Source: Pseudisothecium myosuroides
Lineage: Eukaryota > Streptophyta > Bryopsida > Hypnales > Lembophyllaceae
Assembly (NCBI GenBank): GCA_951799445.1
Contig: OX637293.1
Location: forward strand, 24,676,001 to 24,740,000
DNA length: 64,000 nucleotides
Direction of reading: 5' to 3'
Position 1 is the first letter of the stretch, and every line of letters begins with the position of its first letter. The notes beneath the pieces are model-generated. The model saw only the letters and a list, made by a program, of their open reading frames with translations, was not told the DNA's origin and searched no databases. The translations under genes were made by a program, and so were the position numbers. Of this stretch, positions 35,704 to 46,900 are shown in pieces.

Positions 35704-37239
35704 CTAAATGTCAAAGGCCATCATTGTGGCTAGCAATATTATTGAAATGTTCAAGTGTTGGTATCCTTTACCTCAAGCTCTAATTCATCAATCTTCTTTA
35801 ATCCAAGTTCCATTTTGAAGTTATCTCCAAACATGTTTGCTTCTCAAAAAAAGAAAAATACTAAAAATGAAATATTTAATTGAAAATTGCATTATGAGAT
35901 TATACAGTAATTAAAGTAAAAAATATGATCTAAAATGTACACAATTCAAGAAGTTGAAAATCTAAAGAAAAAACTATACATAATTCTAAACTATGCAAAT
36001 TTTATAAATTTAAGTCCATTTGATTTTTTAAAAACATTTTGGCAGGATTTTGGACTAAAAAAATGTGATTTATTTTGTGATGTTTTCATTGTACCCTATT
36101 TTTTGAGCTACTCACACGGGACAATTCAGTTAGTTTCAATTAATTTTAGATGATTGTTCATTTTATTACAACCCTGTCCCCCAAAAGTGAATTAGTTAAT
36201 TTATTTGAGTGGATAGTTAATTCATATTACTAATTGGTAAGTATCCCTCGGTGCACAAATACTTGTATTTTTTAGGAGTAGTTTGGCCACCAATTGATAT
36301 GGGATATATTAGTGGAATTTTTGTATGTAATTTGTATCCATATTCCACATGGATATGTACGCATCATTCAATATATGTATTTGTTTGTATGTATATCTAT
36401 TTATATTTTGTATTTGTATCTATCTTTTGTATATGTATCCCATGGTATCTATATCCCACAATATATGTATCCATATTATATATTTATTTTTCAAAATCAA
36501 CGGTGTTGGAGGGGGGACAATTCTTGTTTACAAGATCAATGGCTCTCAATTTTCACAAAGAGGGGGAGATGCATTAATAGTAACCTAGAGGGGGGATGCA
36601 TCATCACAAGAGATAGTAGCTCTTACTAATCATATTCTTCATGTTGAATTAGATTTTATGCAATTCTACCTAGTATTGCAATAGTTATAAGGTCTTATAG
36701 TTTTTGATATGAATTTGAGACCCGTATAGGTCATCTAAAATACAAAAAAATCATCTTAATTCTTTGCACATAATATTGATCTTTCGAATTGATAATAATT
36801 GAAGTTCTTTGAGTCTCTTTTTTAACCTCAAATTAAAAAATTACAAAAAATAATAAGTCCAAGGGTATGTAAGGCTTACCCACTAAAGGTTCGAAGTTTT
36901 GGACTGTTTTTTTCTTAAAATTTTGGGCAAGTTTCTATGATGTCAAATTTTACTATGATTTAAAAAAAATTATTAGAGGTCAAGGAATGTACTACATTAA
37001 TTTTTTTTTAGTTTCATCCATAAAAAATATTTAATTAAGGCTATAATTTTTTGATGATGGATGAATATTTTAACTAAGAGCATAGATATCAATATTATTC
37101 AAAGAAAAAAATTTCTAAAAATATAGTTGGAAAATATTCATCAAGAGTAAAATTTTATAGCATTTAGAAATCAACTAGTATAGGTGGCACTAAAATATAG
37201 TTTTTAGTATAGCTTTATGATAATATATATTTTATTTCA
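35704..37239. other. AT-rich, low-complexity region
   Basis: No gene. From 36300 to 36490 the sequence is an imperfect run of TGTAT/ATATC/TTTGTAT words. Long frames there on several phases are a by-product of this composition. Confidence 0.6.
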
Positions 37240-37770
37240 TTCAGTTCTTGGGAATAAAAGTTGTGACCTTCAAAGTACAAATTGCTTGACTTCAGGCATC
37301 TTAAACCCTCAGTGGAAACTTGATTTTTTCTTCCTATAGAATGTATTTATGTCTCTTTGGAAAGATTTGAATTGTTATATATAGATAAGTGATGTGAAAG
37401 TTATAAAGAATTTTGTTTTGTGGGCAATAAAGGCATCTTTCTAAAAAAATAACATATAGGATTTGTTTTTGGACTTAAGTTTTACAATTATTCAGAGTTA
37501 AAATATCCAAAAGGTGTACACTACTAGCTTAAACAATTTGACCATTATGATTGACATGTTTCAATTCCATTTTAGAACTATGAACAATATGATTTTTCCT
37601 TCCTTCTAACACATACTTCTACTTAACAATTTTTTTAAGAATGAAAATTACAAATTTTTTTGTTGAATTTTTTTTTAGATTTTCAACTCAATTTCCTACT
37701 ATAATAATTTAAATCTCAAATTTTGTAGTGCAAAAATTTTAAATTAAGTGGATTCAAAGTCTTGAAGTGT
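37240..37770. mobile_element. Old, truncated relative of the 930-bp piggyBac MITE
   Basis: Blocks in the same order as in 10212-11145 are visible: AAAGTTGTGACC, a TTTGGAAAGATTTGAATTG-like word, AAAAAAATAACATATAGGAT, then ACTTCTACTTAACAATTTTT and GTAGTGCAAAAATTTTAAAT. Ends with TTAA are not recognisable, so this is a decayed fragment. Confidence 0.55.
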
Positions 37771-38323
37771 TTTTTGTGAAACATAATCATGAACCATTAG
37801 AAGTTACTGACTACAAGATTTATGCCAATGAAACTAAAATTTCTCAAATTATTTATTTAGGTTATCAACAAGTTAGTGGTCCTTTCTTCTTGAACCCCTT
37901 TAGTCTCCACTATTTTAAAAGTAAATATTTTGTTTTGCACGTTGTTTCGGTTGTTGATTTTTGATAATCTAATATTGCAGATTCATTTCAAAAATACATG
38001 TGTCTCAATGCACAAAGTTTTTACTTATAAATTAAGAAAATAAGTTTTTAGCATTGCTCTAGAAAAGAATAATTTGAAGCTATTTGGGGTCACAAAGAAC
38101 CAAAGAACTTCAACATTAACCCTTAAATGCCTGAGGCTTTTTTTGAACTTCTAGGAATCTACTCTAAACTGAACAAAAAGCCAACATTTTGATAAGTTGT
38201 ATTAGTTTTTTTGAATTGTAACCATACAAATTCAAATTAGACATATTACAGATCACATAGGAAAAGGAAACACAACTATATAACTTATGAATTGAAAGAT
38301 TATAATGTTTGAATAGAGGGTTG

Positions 38324-38878
38324 CTATTATGTGAACATAAGAGTGTGAACCCATGAGCGTAGAATACTATATACCTATATTATAGGTGTATATACTATAG
38401 AAGTCGTCTATGATTATAGGATATATATGTTACAAATATCCATATTATAGGTGTTTATGATACATACAATTTCTATAGTGTGTGGTATCTATATTAAAAG
38501 TACCTATATTAAAAAAAAAATTGCTTCTTAGAAGAAAACTGCATTTTACTTGTCAAATCTGCGTTTTACTTGACAGAAATTGCGTTGTACTCAACAAAAA
38601 GTGTAGAATCGGTTTTGTTGAGTTCTCCCTTTATAACGCAAAATTCTACGTTCCAACGTTCCAATACAGAATTTGACAAGTAAAATGCAAAATTTTGTGT
38701 TAGAATTTTGTGTTAAGAAGGGAGAACTCAACAAAATCAATTCCACACTTTTTGTTGAGTACAACGCAGTTTTTGACAAGTACAACGCAGTTTTCTTCTA
38801 GTGATTGTAGGCTCAATGCTCACAAGCTTGCATTCTTGGTCTCACATACTAGCACCGTTGTGTGTTTGAATATAAGGG
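38324..38878. repeat. Insertion with a palindrome at 38517-38808
   Basis: This block is absent from the sister element at 28848-29480. It contains mirrored arms: GAAGAAAACTGCATTTTACT pairs with an ACGCAGTTTTCTTC stretch, and ACTCAACAAAAAGTGTAGAA pairs with TTCCACACTTTTTGTTGAGT. Near the left side is a run of ATATAGGTGT/TATACTATAG words. The exact ends and the class are unknown. Confidence 0.6.
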
Positions 38879-38978
38879 TGTTTAGACTGCGAAAGTGACT
38901 TGAAGTCTTTCAATCCTCTTTTGACATGCTAAATCTAAAAAATTGGTCACCAAAAAAATATGAGGTTAAAGGACTTAA

Positions 38979-39905
38979 CCCCTAAAAGCCCGTTGTCCCT
39001 TCGGGGGACAAATGCGTTTTCGGATAGGTACCTACGGGCTGAAATTGTGTTCTGATTTTTGAATTTTTTTTTGGAGATAGAAAAACTGATGAGCTTTGTG
39101 GGAATATAATTTTTTTCTCAATCGGTGCCTGGGAAAAAAAGTTATGACCAAATAAGCTGAAAACAGGGGACGGGGGGCAACCCGGGCAGCAAAAAAAAAT
39201 GGACAAAAATTTGAATTTTTTTTTTAATATATTTTTTCTCATAGATTATATTTTTGTCTATCTGGAAAGCTTTGATTCATTTCATTTGGATATGTTATGA
39301 GGAAATTATGGACATTCTTGTTTTTCGGGCAGTTAGAGCATCTTCTTGAAAAAAATAACTTGTAGGATTCATTTCGGAATGCATTTTTTGTAATTTTTCA
39401 ATTTTTTTTTTGTAATGGTTTAGTTTACTTGCTAGAACAATCTCACCATTGGGATTAGTGCATTTTAATTCCATCTAAAATATATGAATAGATTAGATTT
39501 TCCTTCTATCTTGTACCTACTTCTACTTAACAATTTTTTTAAGAATGATAATTAAGTTTTTTTGAATTTTTTTTTCCCTAGACTCTCAATTCAATTCTCC
39601 ACTATAAAGATTTAAAGCTCAAAACGTTGTAGTGCAAAAATTTTAAGTTAAAAATGTTTAAAGTCAAAAAATCTGGTCTCGCAATGTGCTGAAAAACTTG
39701 TTTTTTCCACTTTAAACGCAGATATCTTGCAATTTGTGCGGTCAAAAATTCTGAAATTTTTTACACACATTCTCATACCAATTAGGTGTAAGATCCTACG
39801 GTTAGATGTGAAAGAAAAACAATTTTATTTTATTTTTACTTTTTGCTATAGAAATGGCAGTTTTCAGTGTTTTTTGGCAGAAAAAAGACCTTGGGCCTTT
39901 AGGAA
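38979..39905. mobile_element. piggyBac-type MITE nested inside another
   Basis: Flanked by perfect TTAA at 38975-38978 and 39906-39909. The left end is CCCCTAAAAGCCCG and the right end GGGCCTTTAGGAA, so the last two bases have mutated from GG. At 927 bp it is nearly identical in plan to 10212-11145. The stem TTGTCCC...GGGACAA lies at 38994-39012. Confidence 0.92.
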
Positions 39906-40369
39906 TTAACATGCATAACACCAATCAATCTATGGCTTCTCCAAATCTACTCTACAAAATTATTAAATGAGTTTCTAAGGTGATTTTTTCTCCAAAATCT
40001 AGTGTATTTGAGGCTCATTTCCAAGAGCCCTCAACACTACGGAAAGTCAAGATTGCAATGGACACCCTTGCACAAAATCTTGAATAGAAAAATCATAATC
40101 ATTCATTTTCAAAATTGGATTTTTGACTCTAAAATTAGACTTTAAAAAAAAATTCAAAAAAGAAAATTACTAAAAATGGCAATTTGATTAGGTTTTATTT
40201 AACTTCAAAGTATTGTTGATGCCAAAATTTGTGCCTCGGGCATTTAGGAGTTAAACACTTGATGTGTAAAAGAGTGGTTACAAGTCATCCTTCTTTCAAA
40301 GCATCTACATTGTTGAATAGATGTGTAGGTAGAATGCCATTTTATAGTTTCAATATAACAAATTCTTAA

Positions 40370-41244
40370 CCTCTAAAATTCTGCAACCATATTTCACCAT
40401 TTTTTTTTTCCAAATCCCTAGATCTAATGCAAAGGGACAAGTTAAAAAAAAACTACTCGTATTCTTAAAATATATTATTTGCATTTCTAAAAGTAGGATC
40501 TTACATTAGGCTTGCATAAAAGTATAAAAATTCCAAATACTTTGATGAAGTAGATTGTGAGACATAAGTTGTTGATATGAAAATGCATTTTATTTTTGCA
40601 AGTTTCCAATTTTGTATTCCTCTTAACTTAATTTATTTGCACTATAGAGTTTTGAGGTTCAAATCTTTGAGGTAGAGTCAAGTTTAAAATCTAGAAAAAA
40701 AGTTTAAAAAGAATCTAGATTTTTATTTAAAAAAAAATTATAAAGTAGAAATACATACAAGATGCATGGAAATACAAAATCATTAATAGCTCTAAAATGA
40801 AATTGATGCATGTAAATCTTAGTGGTGAGATTGTTGTAGTAAACAATCTTCACCCTGGAACCATTTTCGAGGGAAAATGTAAAAATTGAAAGCAAGAACA
40901 AATTCTACAACTTATTATTTGAAGTTATGCATTGACTATCCATAAAAAGAAGATTCTTCATAATTTTCACATCAATAAGTAAATAGAATGAATCAACCTT
41001 TCCATATAGAGAAAAATGTATGCTATAAAAATAAATTTTTAAATATTTAATTTCAATTTTTTCTGATTTTGAATAATTCTGCTTATAGTAGCATAATTTT
41101 TTTCTCATGAGCTCCAATTATATCTTCAGTACATTCCCACACCTTCAAAAGAAAGGTTTCAAACCGAATTACAGTAAAATCAGTATTGTAAGAATATATG
41201 TGAAATCCCCCAAAACCCATTTGCAATCTTTGGTCCTTTAGGGA
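40370..41244. mobile_element. piggyBac-type MITE (875 bp), older copy
   Basis: The left end CCTCTAAAATTCTGC follows TTAA (40366-40369), and the right end GGTCCTTTAGGGA precedes CTAA. The interior is a clearly diverged relative of the 930-bp family in inverted orientation. It lies only 115 bp beyond the nested stack at 38.1-40.25 kb. Confidence 0.75.
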
Positions 41245-41500
41245 CTAATTGATCTACTATTTAATTTGTCACTTAGATGAAATGAATTTCATAGAAGGAT
41301 GCTAAACTAGTCATTTGAAGTGGGCTTTGCAGGGTGAATTTTGTGTTGTACAAAATAATTGTTAAAATAAAGCCCCCTATTTTGTGTTGTATTAATTCTC
41401 TTGTTCTTCACCTCTCCCAGGGAGGTTGGGGCCTCTGATTGCAAATCTGAATTCAAAATTTGCAGATTTTATCATGTGGCAAACCAAAAATTCCTGTGCT

Positions 41501-41632
41501 TTTCCCAAGGATAAATCCACCAGATACGCCCCCTTCAAATGACGGGTTTAGCATCCTGCAATTTCTTTTCCCAAGAATAAATCCACCATATACGCCCTCT
41601 TCGAATGACGGGTTTAGCGTCCTGCAATTTCT
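41501..41632. repeat. Two tandem 66-bp units
   Basis: The unit TTTCCCAAGGATAAATCCAC... at 41501 returns at 41567 with about six differences. 66 bp equals 22 codons, and one frame reads FPRINPPDTPPSNDGFS twice. No family is recognised, and the frame ends within the neighbouring transposon, so coding status is doubtful. Confidence 0.8.
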
Positions 41633-41640
41633 TACTTGTA

Positions 41641-43037
41641 CAGTAAGGTCTATTTCATTTACGAATTTTTGAAATCGCAGGGAAGGGAATTTCAGATTTG
41701 CCAATTTTGACAGCCTCTCGAGGGCTCAAAAATGAGTCTTTGACCATGAAATTTTTACCACAACTTCATCTTTAAGTTAGTTATATGTAAGCCAAATTTC
41801 AAGGCCAAATGATTTACACAAAAAAAGATATTCGAAATTTCCCAACATGTGTAGCCGTGAAAAAAATTTCACTACTACCAACTTTGACACCCTCCCAAGG
41901 ACTGAAATTTTTTTCTTTTTCTATGAAATTTTTGGCATAGGACCATCTATATGTTGATTACATGTGTGAAAAATGTCAAGTCCAAAAGCCCCCCACAAAA
42001 ATAGATATTCAAAATCTCCCAACATGTGTATTTGTGAAACAATTTCACTACTACCAACTTTGACACTATTCCAAGGGTTGAAAAATTGTTTATTTACCAT
42101 GAAATGTTTATGATGAAATCATCTCTATGTTAATAACATGTGTGCCAAATTTCAAGTTTAAAAGATTCATACAAAAAAAAATATGCCAATTCTACCAACA
42201 TGTGTAGTTGTGAGAACAAAAATTTCAGCCCTTGGGATAGTGTAATTTTTTGGGTTAAAACTTTCACATGGATGTAGAAAGTCATTCTCACAACTACACA
42301 TGTTGGTAGAATTAGAATATCTTTTTTTCAGTAAATCTTTTGACCTTGAAATCTGGCATACATTTTATCAAAATAAAGATGATCTCATGCCAAAAATTTC
42401 ATAGTAAAATGTGTGTTTTTCAGCCCTTGGGATAGTGTCAAAGTTGGTAGTAGTGAAAATTTTCTCACAACTACACATGTTGGTAGAATTGGCATATTTT
42501 TTTTTGTATGAATCTTTTAAACTTGAAATTTGGCACACATGTTATTAACATAGAGATGATTTCATCATAAACATTTCATGGTAAATAAACAATTTTTCAA
42601 CCCTTGGAATAGTGTCAAAGTTGGTAGTAGTGAAATTGTTTCACAAATACACATGTTGGGAGATTTTGAATATCTATTTTTGTGGGGGGCTTTTGGACTT
42701 GACATTTTTCACACATGTAATCAACATATAGATGGTCCTATGCCAAAAATTTCATAGAAAAAGAAAAAAATTTCAGTCCTTGGGAGGGTGTCAAAGTTGG
42801 TAGTAGTGAAATTTTTTTCACGGCTACACATGTTGGAAAATTTCGAATATCTTTTTTTGTGTAAATCATTTGGCCTTGAAATTTGGCTTACATATAACTA
42901 ACTTAAAGATGAAGTTGTGGTAAAAATTTCATGGTCAAAGACTCATTTTTGAGCCCTCGAGAGGCTGTCAAAATTGGCAAATCTGAAATTCCCTTCCCTG
43001 CGAGTTCAAAAATTCGTAAATGAAGTAGACCTTACTG
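41641..43037. mobile_element. Pogo-like fold-back element with 177-bp internal repeats
   Basis: The ends CAGTAAGGTCTATTTC and GAAGTAGACCTTACTG are inverted repeats beside TA on both sides. CAGT ends with a following ACGAATTT motif resemble pogo/Tigger (Tc1/mariner) termini. The arms (about 41641-42214 and 42466-43037) are nearly identical. Each arm is built of 177-bp units: the word CAACATGTGTA occurs at 41843, 42020 and 42197, and its mirror recurs at the same spacing on the right, with one more unit in the spacer. Non-coding; it needs transposase from elsewhere. Confidence 0.8.
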
Positions 43038-43039
43038 TA

Positions 43040-43993
43040 CAAGGCAACTAAAATACCTAATCACCATAACCTTGTAGTTTTTTGTTACCTAATAAATAAT
43101 CCAAACACATCCTAGGCCCCCAAGGAGTACAGTTACAGAGGGTTGACTAAAATAATCATGAAAAAATACTGCTCTACAATACCAATATAATAGTACACTT
43201 ACACTAGAGATTTACACTAGAGATTCTTACCTAGTATATATTGCCTTTGTTCATGAGAGTCTAGGGTTGCTTTTGGATAAACCTATTTTCAACACTTAGA
43301 AAATTCATAGTTTATTCATAATGTCCAAAAAATGCATAAATAATCTATTGATCCAATGAGATCCAACAAAATTTACACAATTTAATAATAGGAACATTGC
43401 TCATTTGGACGCAATCAGATGTGGTTTCCTTACTGTTTCTCCAACTAAGCTTTTTACAACTGAACAAATTAACTGGCCCATGTCTGAGTGATTCCAACTG
43501 CAATAGACCATTTGCTCCTTTGCCGAATATCCTACCCTGGCATTGAGATTTCAATACATGGAGCTGAAAGTAATTTCGGAGAGTAACTACCGATATAACA
43601 TACAAAGTCAAACTTTCTTAGCTCCGCTACAGTAGCCATCTAAAGCAGCAATCAGGAAGCAACCCAAACGCATCTCAAGACATATATAGCCACCACAGAA
43701 TTGATGTTCCTGAATTGCCTAATTGATTGAACTAGCACATGTCAAGCAGCAGCTAAGCTAGCAGTACTTAATTGGACAGACACGTTCTACATAAACAGGA
43801 TTGGTTGGAATCGGTAGCTCTGGATTGTTGCTATCGGGAAGGATCTGGAGCCTCTAAGGTCATGAAGCAGCACTGGGGTAAATGCGAGTGATAGAAACGT
43901 ACTTGTGAAGCTGGGCACACTAAGTTAACCGGCTAACGCCGTCCAAGTTGAAGGAGAGAGATTCTATGAATTATTAGAGTAGATTACTACGAC
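43040..43993. other. Downstream flank of RBM25
   Basis: No gene other than the probable 3' untranslated region of RBM25 (minus strand), which should occupy the part next to 43993. I did not find a clear poly(A) signal that would fix its end. Confidence 0.45.
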
Positions 43994-46900
43994 CTATTTC
44001 CTCCCAGAAGCCAGACCCGTTTCAACCCGTCGGACTTCGAAAATGAGCATGCGCCACATCTTCAACACGAACATCTCCGCCTCGTCATCCAGAATCGCCT
44101 CCAGAAGCTCCAGCATGGTGGCCGCGCTCACATGCTTCCGGGTGCTGCTCACAATGAAATCCACCAGGGTGTTTTCTTCTTCGCCCAGAAACTCGGTGAT
44201 CTTCTTGGCAATCCACGGCCGCATCTTTTCGTGCAGGTCATGCTGCATGTCGATCAAGCACACACAGCAGTCCCCCCAAAAGAAACATGTCAATGAATGA
44301 CCTCAACCATATACTACCCAACCGATTAGCACAAGCGTTGAAGCCAGACTAGAAGACAAATCAGTGATTCATGGAACATCAGTACGCGATTTATGGAAGG
44401 TAAGAAAATGTACCATGCAGAAGAAGGAAGCCATCATACCCTACACTTCTTAACAGAAAGGAAAGGACTTTAATTTCAATTGGACGGTGCTTCCAAAGTT
44501 GCGTGGGCTTTCAAGAGCACCTGAGTTAGAGAGACATTACCGAGTCATAAATGTTCCAATCCACGGGAAAATTGAAAAGCTCCTCTTTAGTCTTGGGGAT
44601 AGTATCAATCAGCTGTTTGGCATCCACAATCTTCTTCGTTTCGGGAACCTTGGACTCTTGCTTGGAGGAGGAGCGGTCCCGTTCACGTTCACGTTCACGG
44701 TCCCGTTCACGGTCGCGGTCCCTGTCTCGATCTCGATCTCGGTCGGACCGGTCCTTCTCCTTCTCCCTGTCCCTGTCTCTGTCTTTCTCCTTGCGAGATC
44801 GATCTCGATCACTGGTTCGATCTCTGGACCTCCGGGACCTGTCCTTGTCGTTCGAGTCCTTCCCCGAGGACAAGGACAAGCTCTTGGCAAACTCGGCAGC
44901 AGCGGCGAGGTTGTGAGCCAGGCCACCCCCACCGGAAGGGGGAGGGGCCGGGGCGGGTGGAGCCGCCGCAACCACTTGCATTTCCTCGGCCGAATAATCG
45001 ATGGGGACGAGCGTCCGCAGCTTGTTGGCATCCGGGGTGGCTTCCTCATCTTCTTGAGTGAAGACCGAGGGGACCGCGGCCCGGCGGCCCGACCCCATGA
45101 GACCGAAGCCCAGTTTGCGAGGAGGAGCAGGGCTAGAGCTAGGCTTGCCATCATGGACTGTGGCCACCGATGGGTCTTCTCGCCCAAGTAAATGGACACC
45201 ATTTCCGGCCACCCCTTCTACTGTGCAGACAATGAAAAGCAGTTAAACACTGATACTTCATATTTGTTGAATCCATAAATTCCCACAAAAGATTTTGTGC
45301 AAATTATCAGCTAGAACGACCCTCGGCATGAGACAAAAAATGCATGACGGGTTTTAAAAATCGATTGCAATGCATAGCATAATAAGAATGAATGATACGT
45401 ACTGGGATCCGCCTCATCTTCAGAATCACTGTCAAACATCGATACAATGGGAGCAGGTGGTGCAGGCAAAAGTACGGGCTCTTCAACCGGAGGAGGACCT
45501 TTTTCGTCCACATCCATATCATTCTCGTTGAAGGACGTAACTGAGTGCATAACAGGGCTTGGTTTCTGACGTTTTACGCTCTCAGCCAAAACTACCTCCT
45601 CATGTTCCCGAATGCGGTCGGCTGCATCCTCTTCATACTCTCGATGCCGGCGTTTTCGTTTGCCGTCATACGCTGTGTTTCGGTACCGACGCTTCTGTCG
45701 TTCGTCATCGTCGCTCTCCTCCTCCTGTTCCTTAATCTCCCTGCGTCTCTCTCTTTCCCTCTCTTTCTCCCGTTCTTTGTCAGACAGACGTTGCCTGTCT
45801 TTCTCCCTCTCTCTGCTCTCCCAATCTCTTTCACGCTCTTCGTACAAGCGTTCCGCTTCCCGTACTCTGTTCTCCCGGTCTCGGTCTCGGCGAACACGCT
45901 CTCTTTCACGTTCGCGCTCGTAGCGTTCCACTTCTCTTTCTTTGTCACGCTCCAGGTCCCGTTCCCTGTCGCGTTCCGATCCCCGTTCACTCCGCCTGCC
46001 TCGGTCCGCAGAGCTTGCCTCTAAATCCGCACTAGATTGCTTTTGTTCGCTTATGGTGTCGTCATCAGGTCTCCCACTGACATTTTCTGTAACAAAAATC
46101 AAGGTCATTTATAGAAAAGACTGAATTCGTTGAAGTAGAACAGTGGTTGCTAAAGAAGACCACAGCCTGCAGAGAGTGACAACAAAACAAGAAGGAATGG
46201 GAGTATTATAGAGGACCCGCCGTGCAGAGGACTCGGCGTTCAATAGATATGGAAGGTGACAAAGCCCTATCCAAGGTATAGAGAACCTAGAGTATTCATA
46301 GAAACCAGAGGTAACCCCTTTTCGTAAATTCTTAAGTACACCCTAGAATTTCCTCTACCTTGGATAGGGCTTACACAAATCTAAAGAGCAGATCCAATAG
46401 GGTTTGTGATTCATGAGGGCCTTCTAAGAGCACCCTGGGGCCAGGATCAGGCTCTTTCTCTGCAGAGGGCCTTCAAAGCATAGGGCCTGGAGTAAGAAAC
46501 CCTATACTACGCTGGTTTTCATCCTCTGGGGCCTGCATAGAACAAACTAGCCAAACGAGAGTGCTACGAGTCCTTTGTGTCAATTCAACAAGGATAGATA
46601 ACAGCAAGGTCTCATGATGACGGACAATCAATGAACACTCAATGCTTCTCAGTTGAACCCATCTTGAAACTGGCAAAAGTATTCGATAATGAAAAAGTGA
46701 GAAAATGTACCACTCTTCCCTCCGTCTATAGCTGAGTCTCCGTCTTTCAAGAGCGTTGAACCATCAGCAATAGAATTGCTCTTTGTGCCAGCCTCTAAAG
46801 CAGTAGGCAAAGGTGGCGGTGGAGGTAGAGGTCTCAATTTAGCTCTACAACAGGCAGTGAACAGTCAGCGGTAGAACATAATGAAGCAGAGAAAGGAAAG

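Larger units (their letters stand above)
38120..40250. mobile_element. Outer piggyBac-type MITE holding two insertions
   Basis: Flanked by TTAA at 38116-38119 and 40251-40254. The ends CCCTTAAATGCCTGAGGC and GCCTCGGGCATTTAGGAG are inverted repeats. It is the counterpart of 28848-29480, which lacks the insertions. By comparison, extra DNA entered at about 38324-38878 and at 38975-39909, leaving about 640 bp of the element itself. Confidence 0.88.

Noticed and set aside
36251..36629. Three overlapping frames of 79-111 codons, rich in Tyr, Ile and Cys, looking like membrane segments
   Set aside because: They come from an imperfect TGTAT/ATATC repeat read in three phases. The hydrophobic look is due to composition.
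41460..41672. Small protein with two 22-residue repeats (FPRINPPDTPPSNDGF)
   Set aside because: The repeat is a DNA duplication of 66 bp, and both strands stay open. The frame runs into the fold-back transposon. No evidence of selection on the protein.
44551..46124. Plus-strand frames rich in RS dipeptides opposite RBM25, resembling SR splicing factors
   Set aside because: They are antisense to the RE/RD/ER-coding exons. The low-complexity codons give SR/RS when read on the other strand. No RNA-binding domain or start context supports them.
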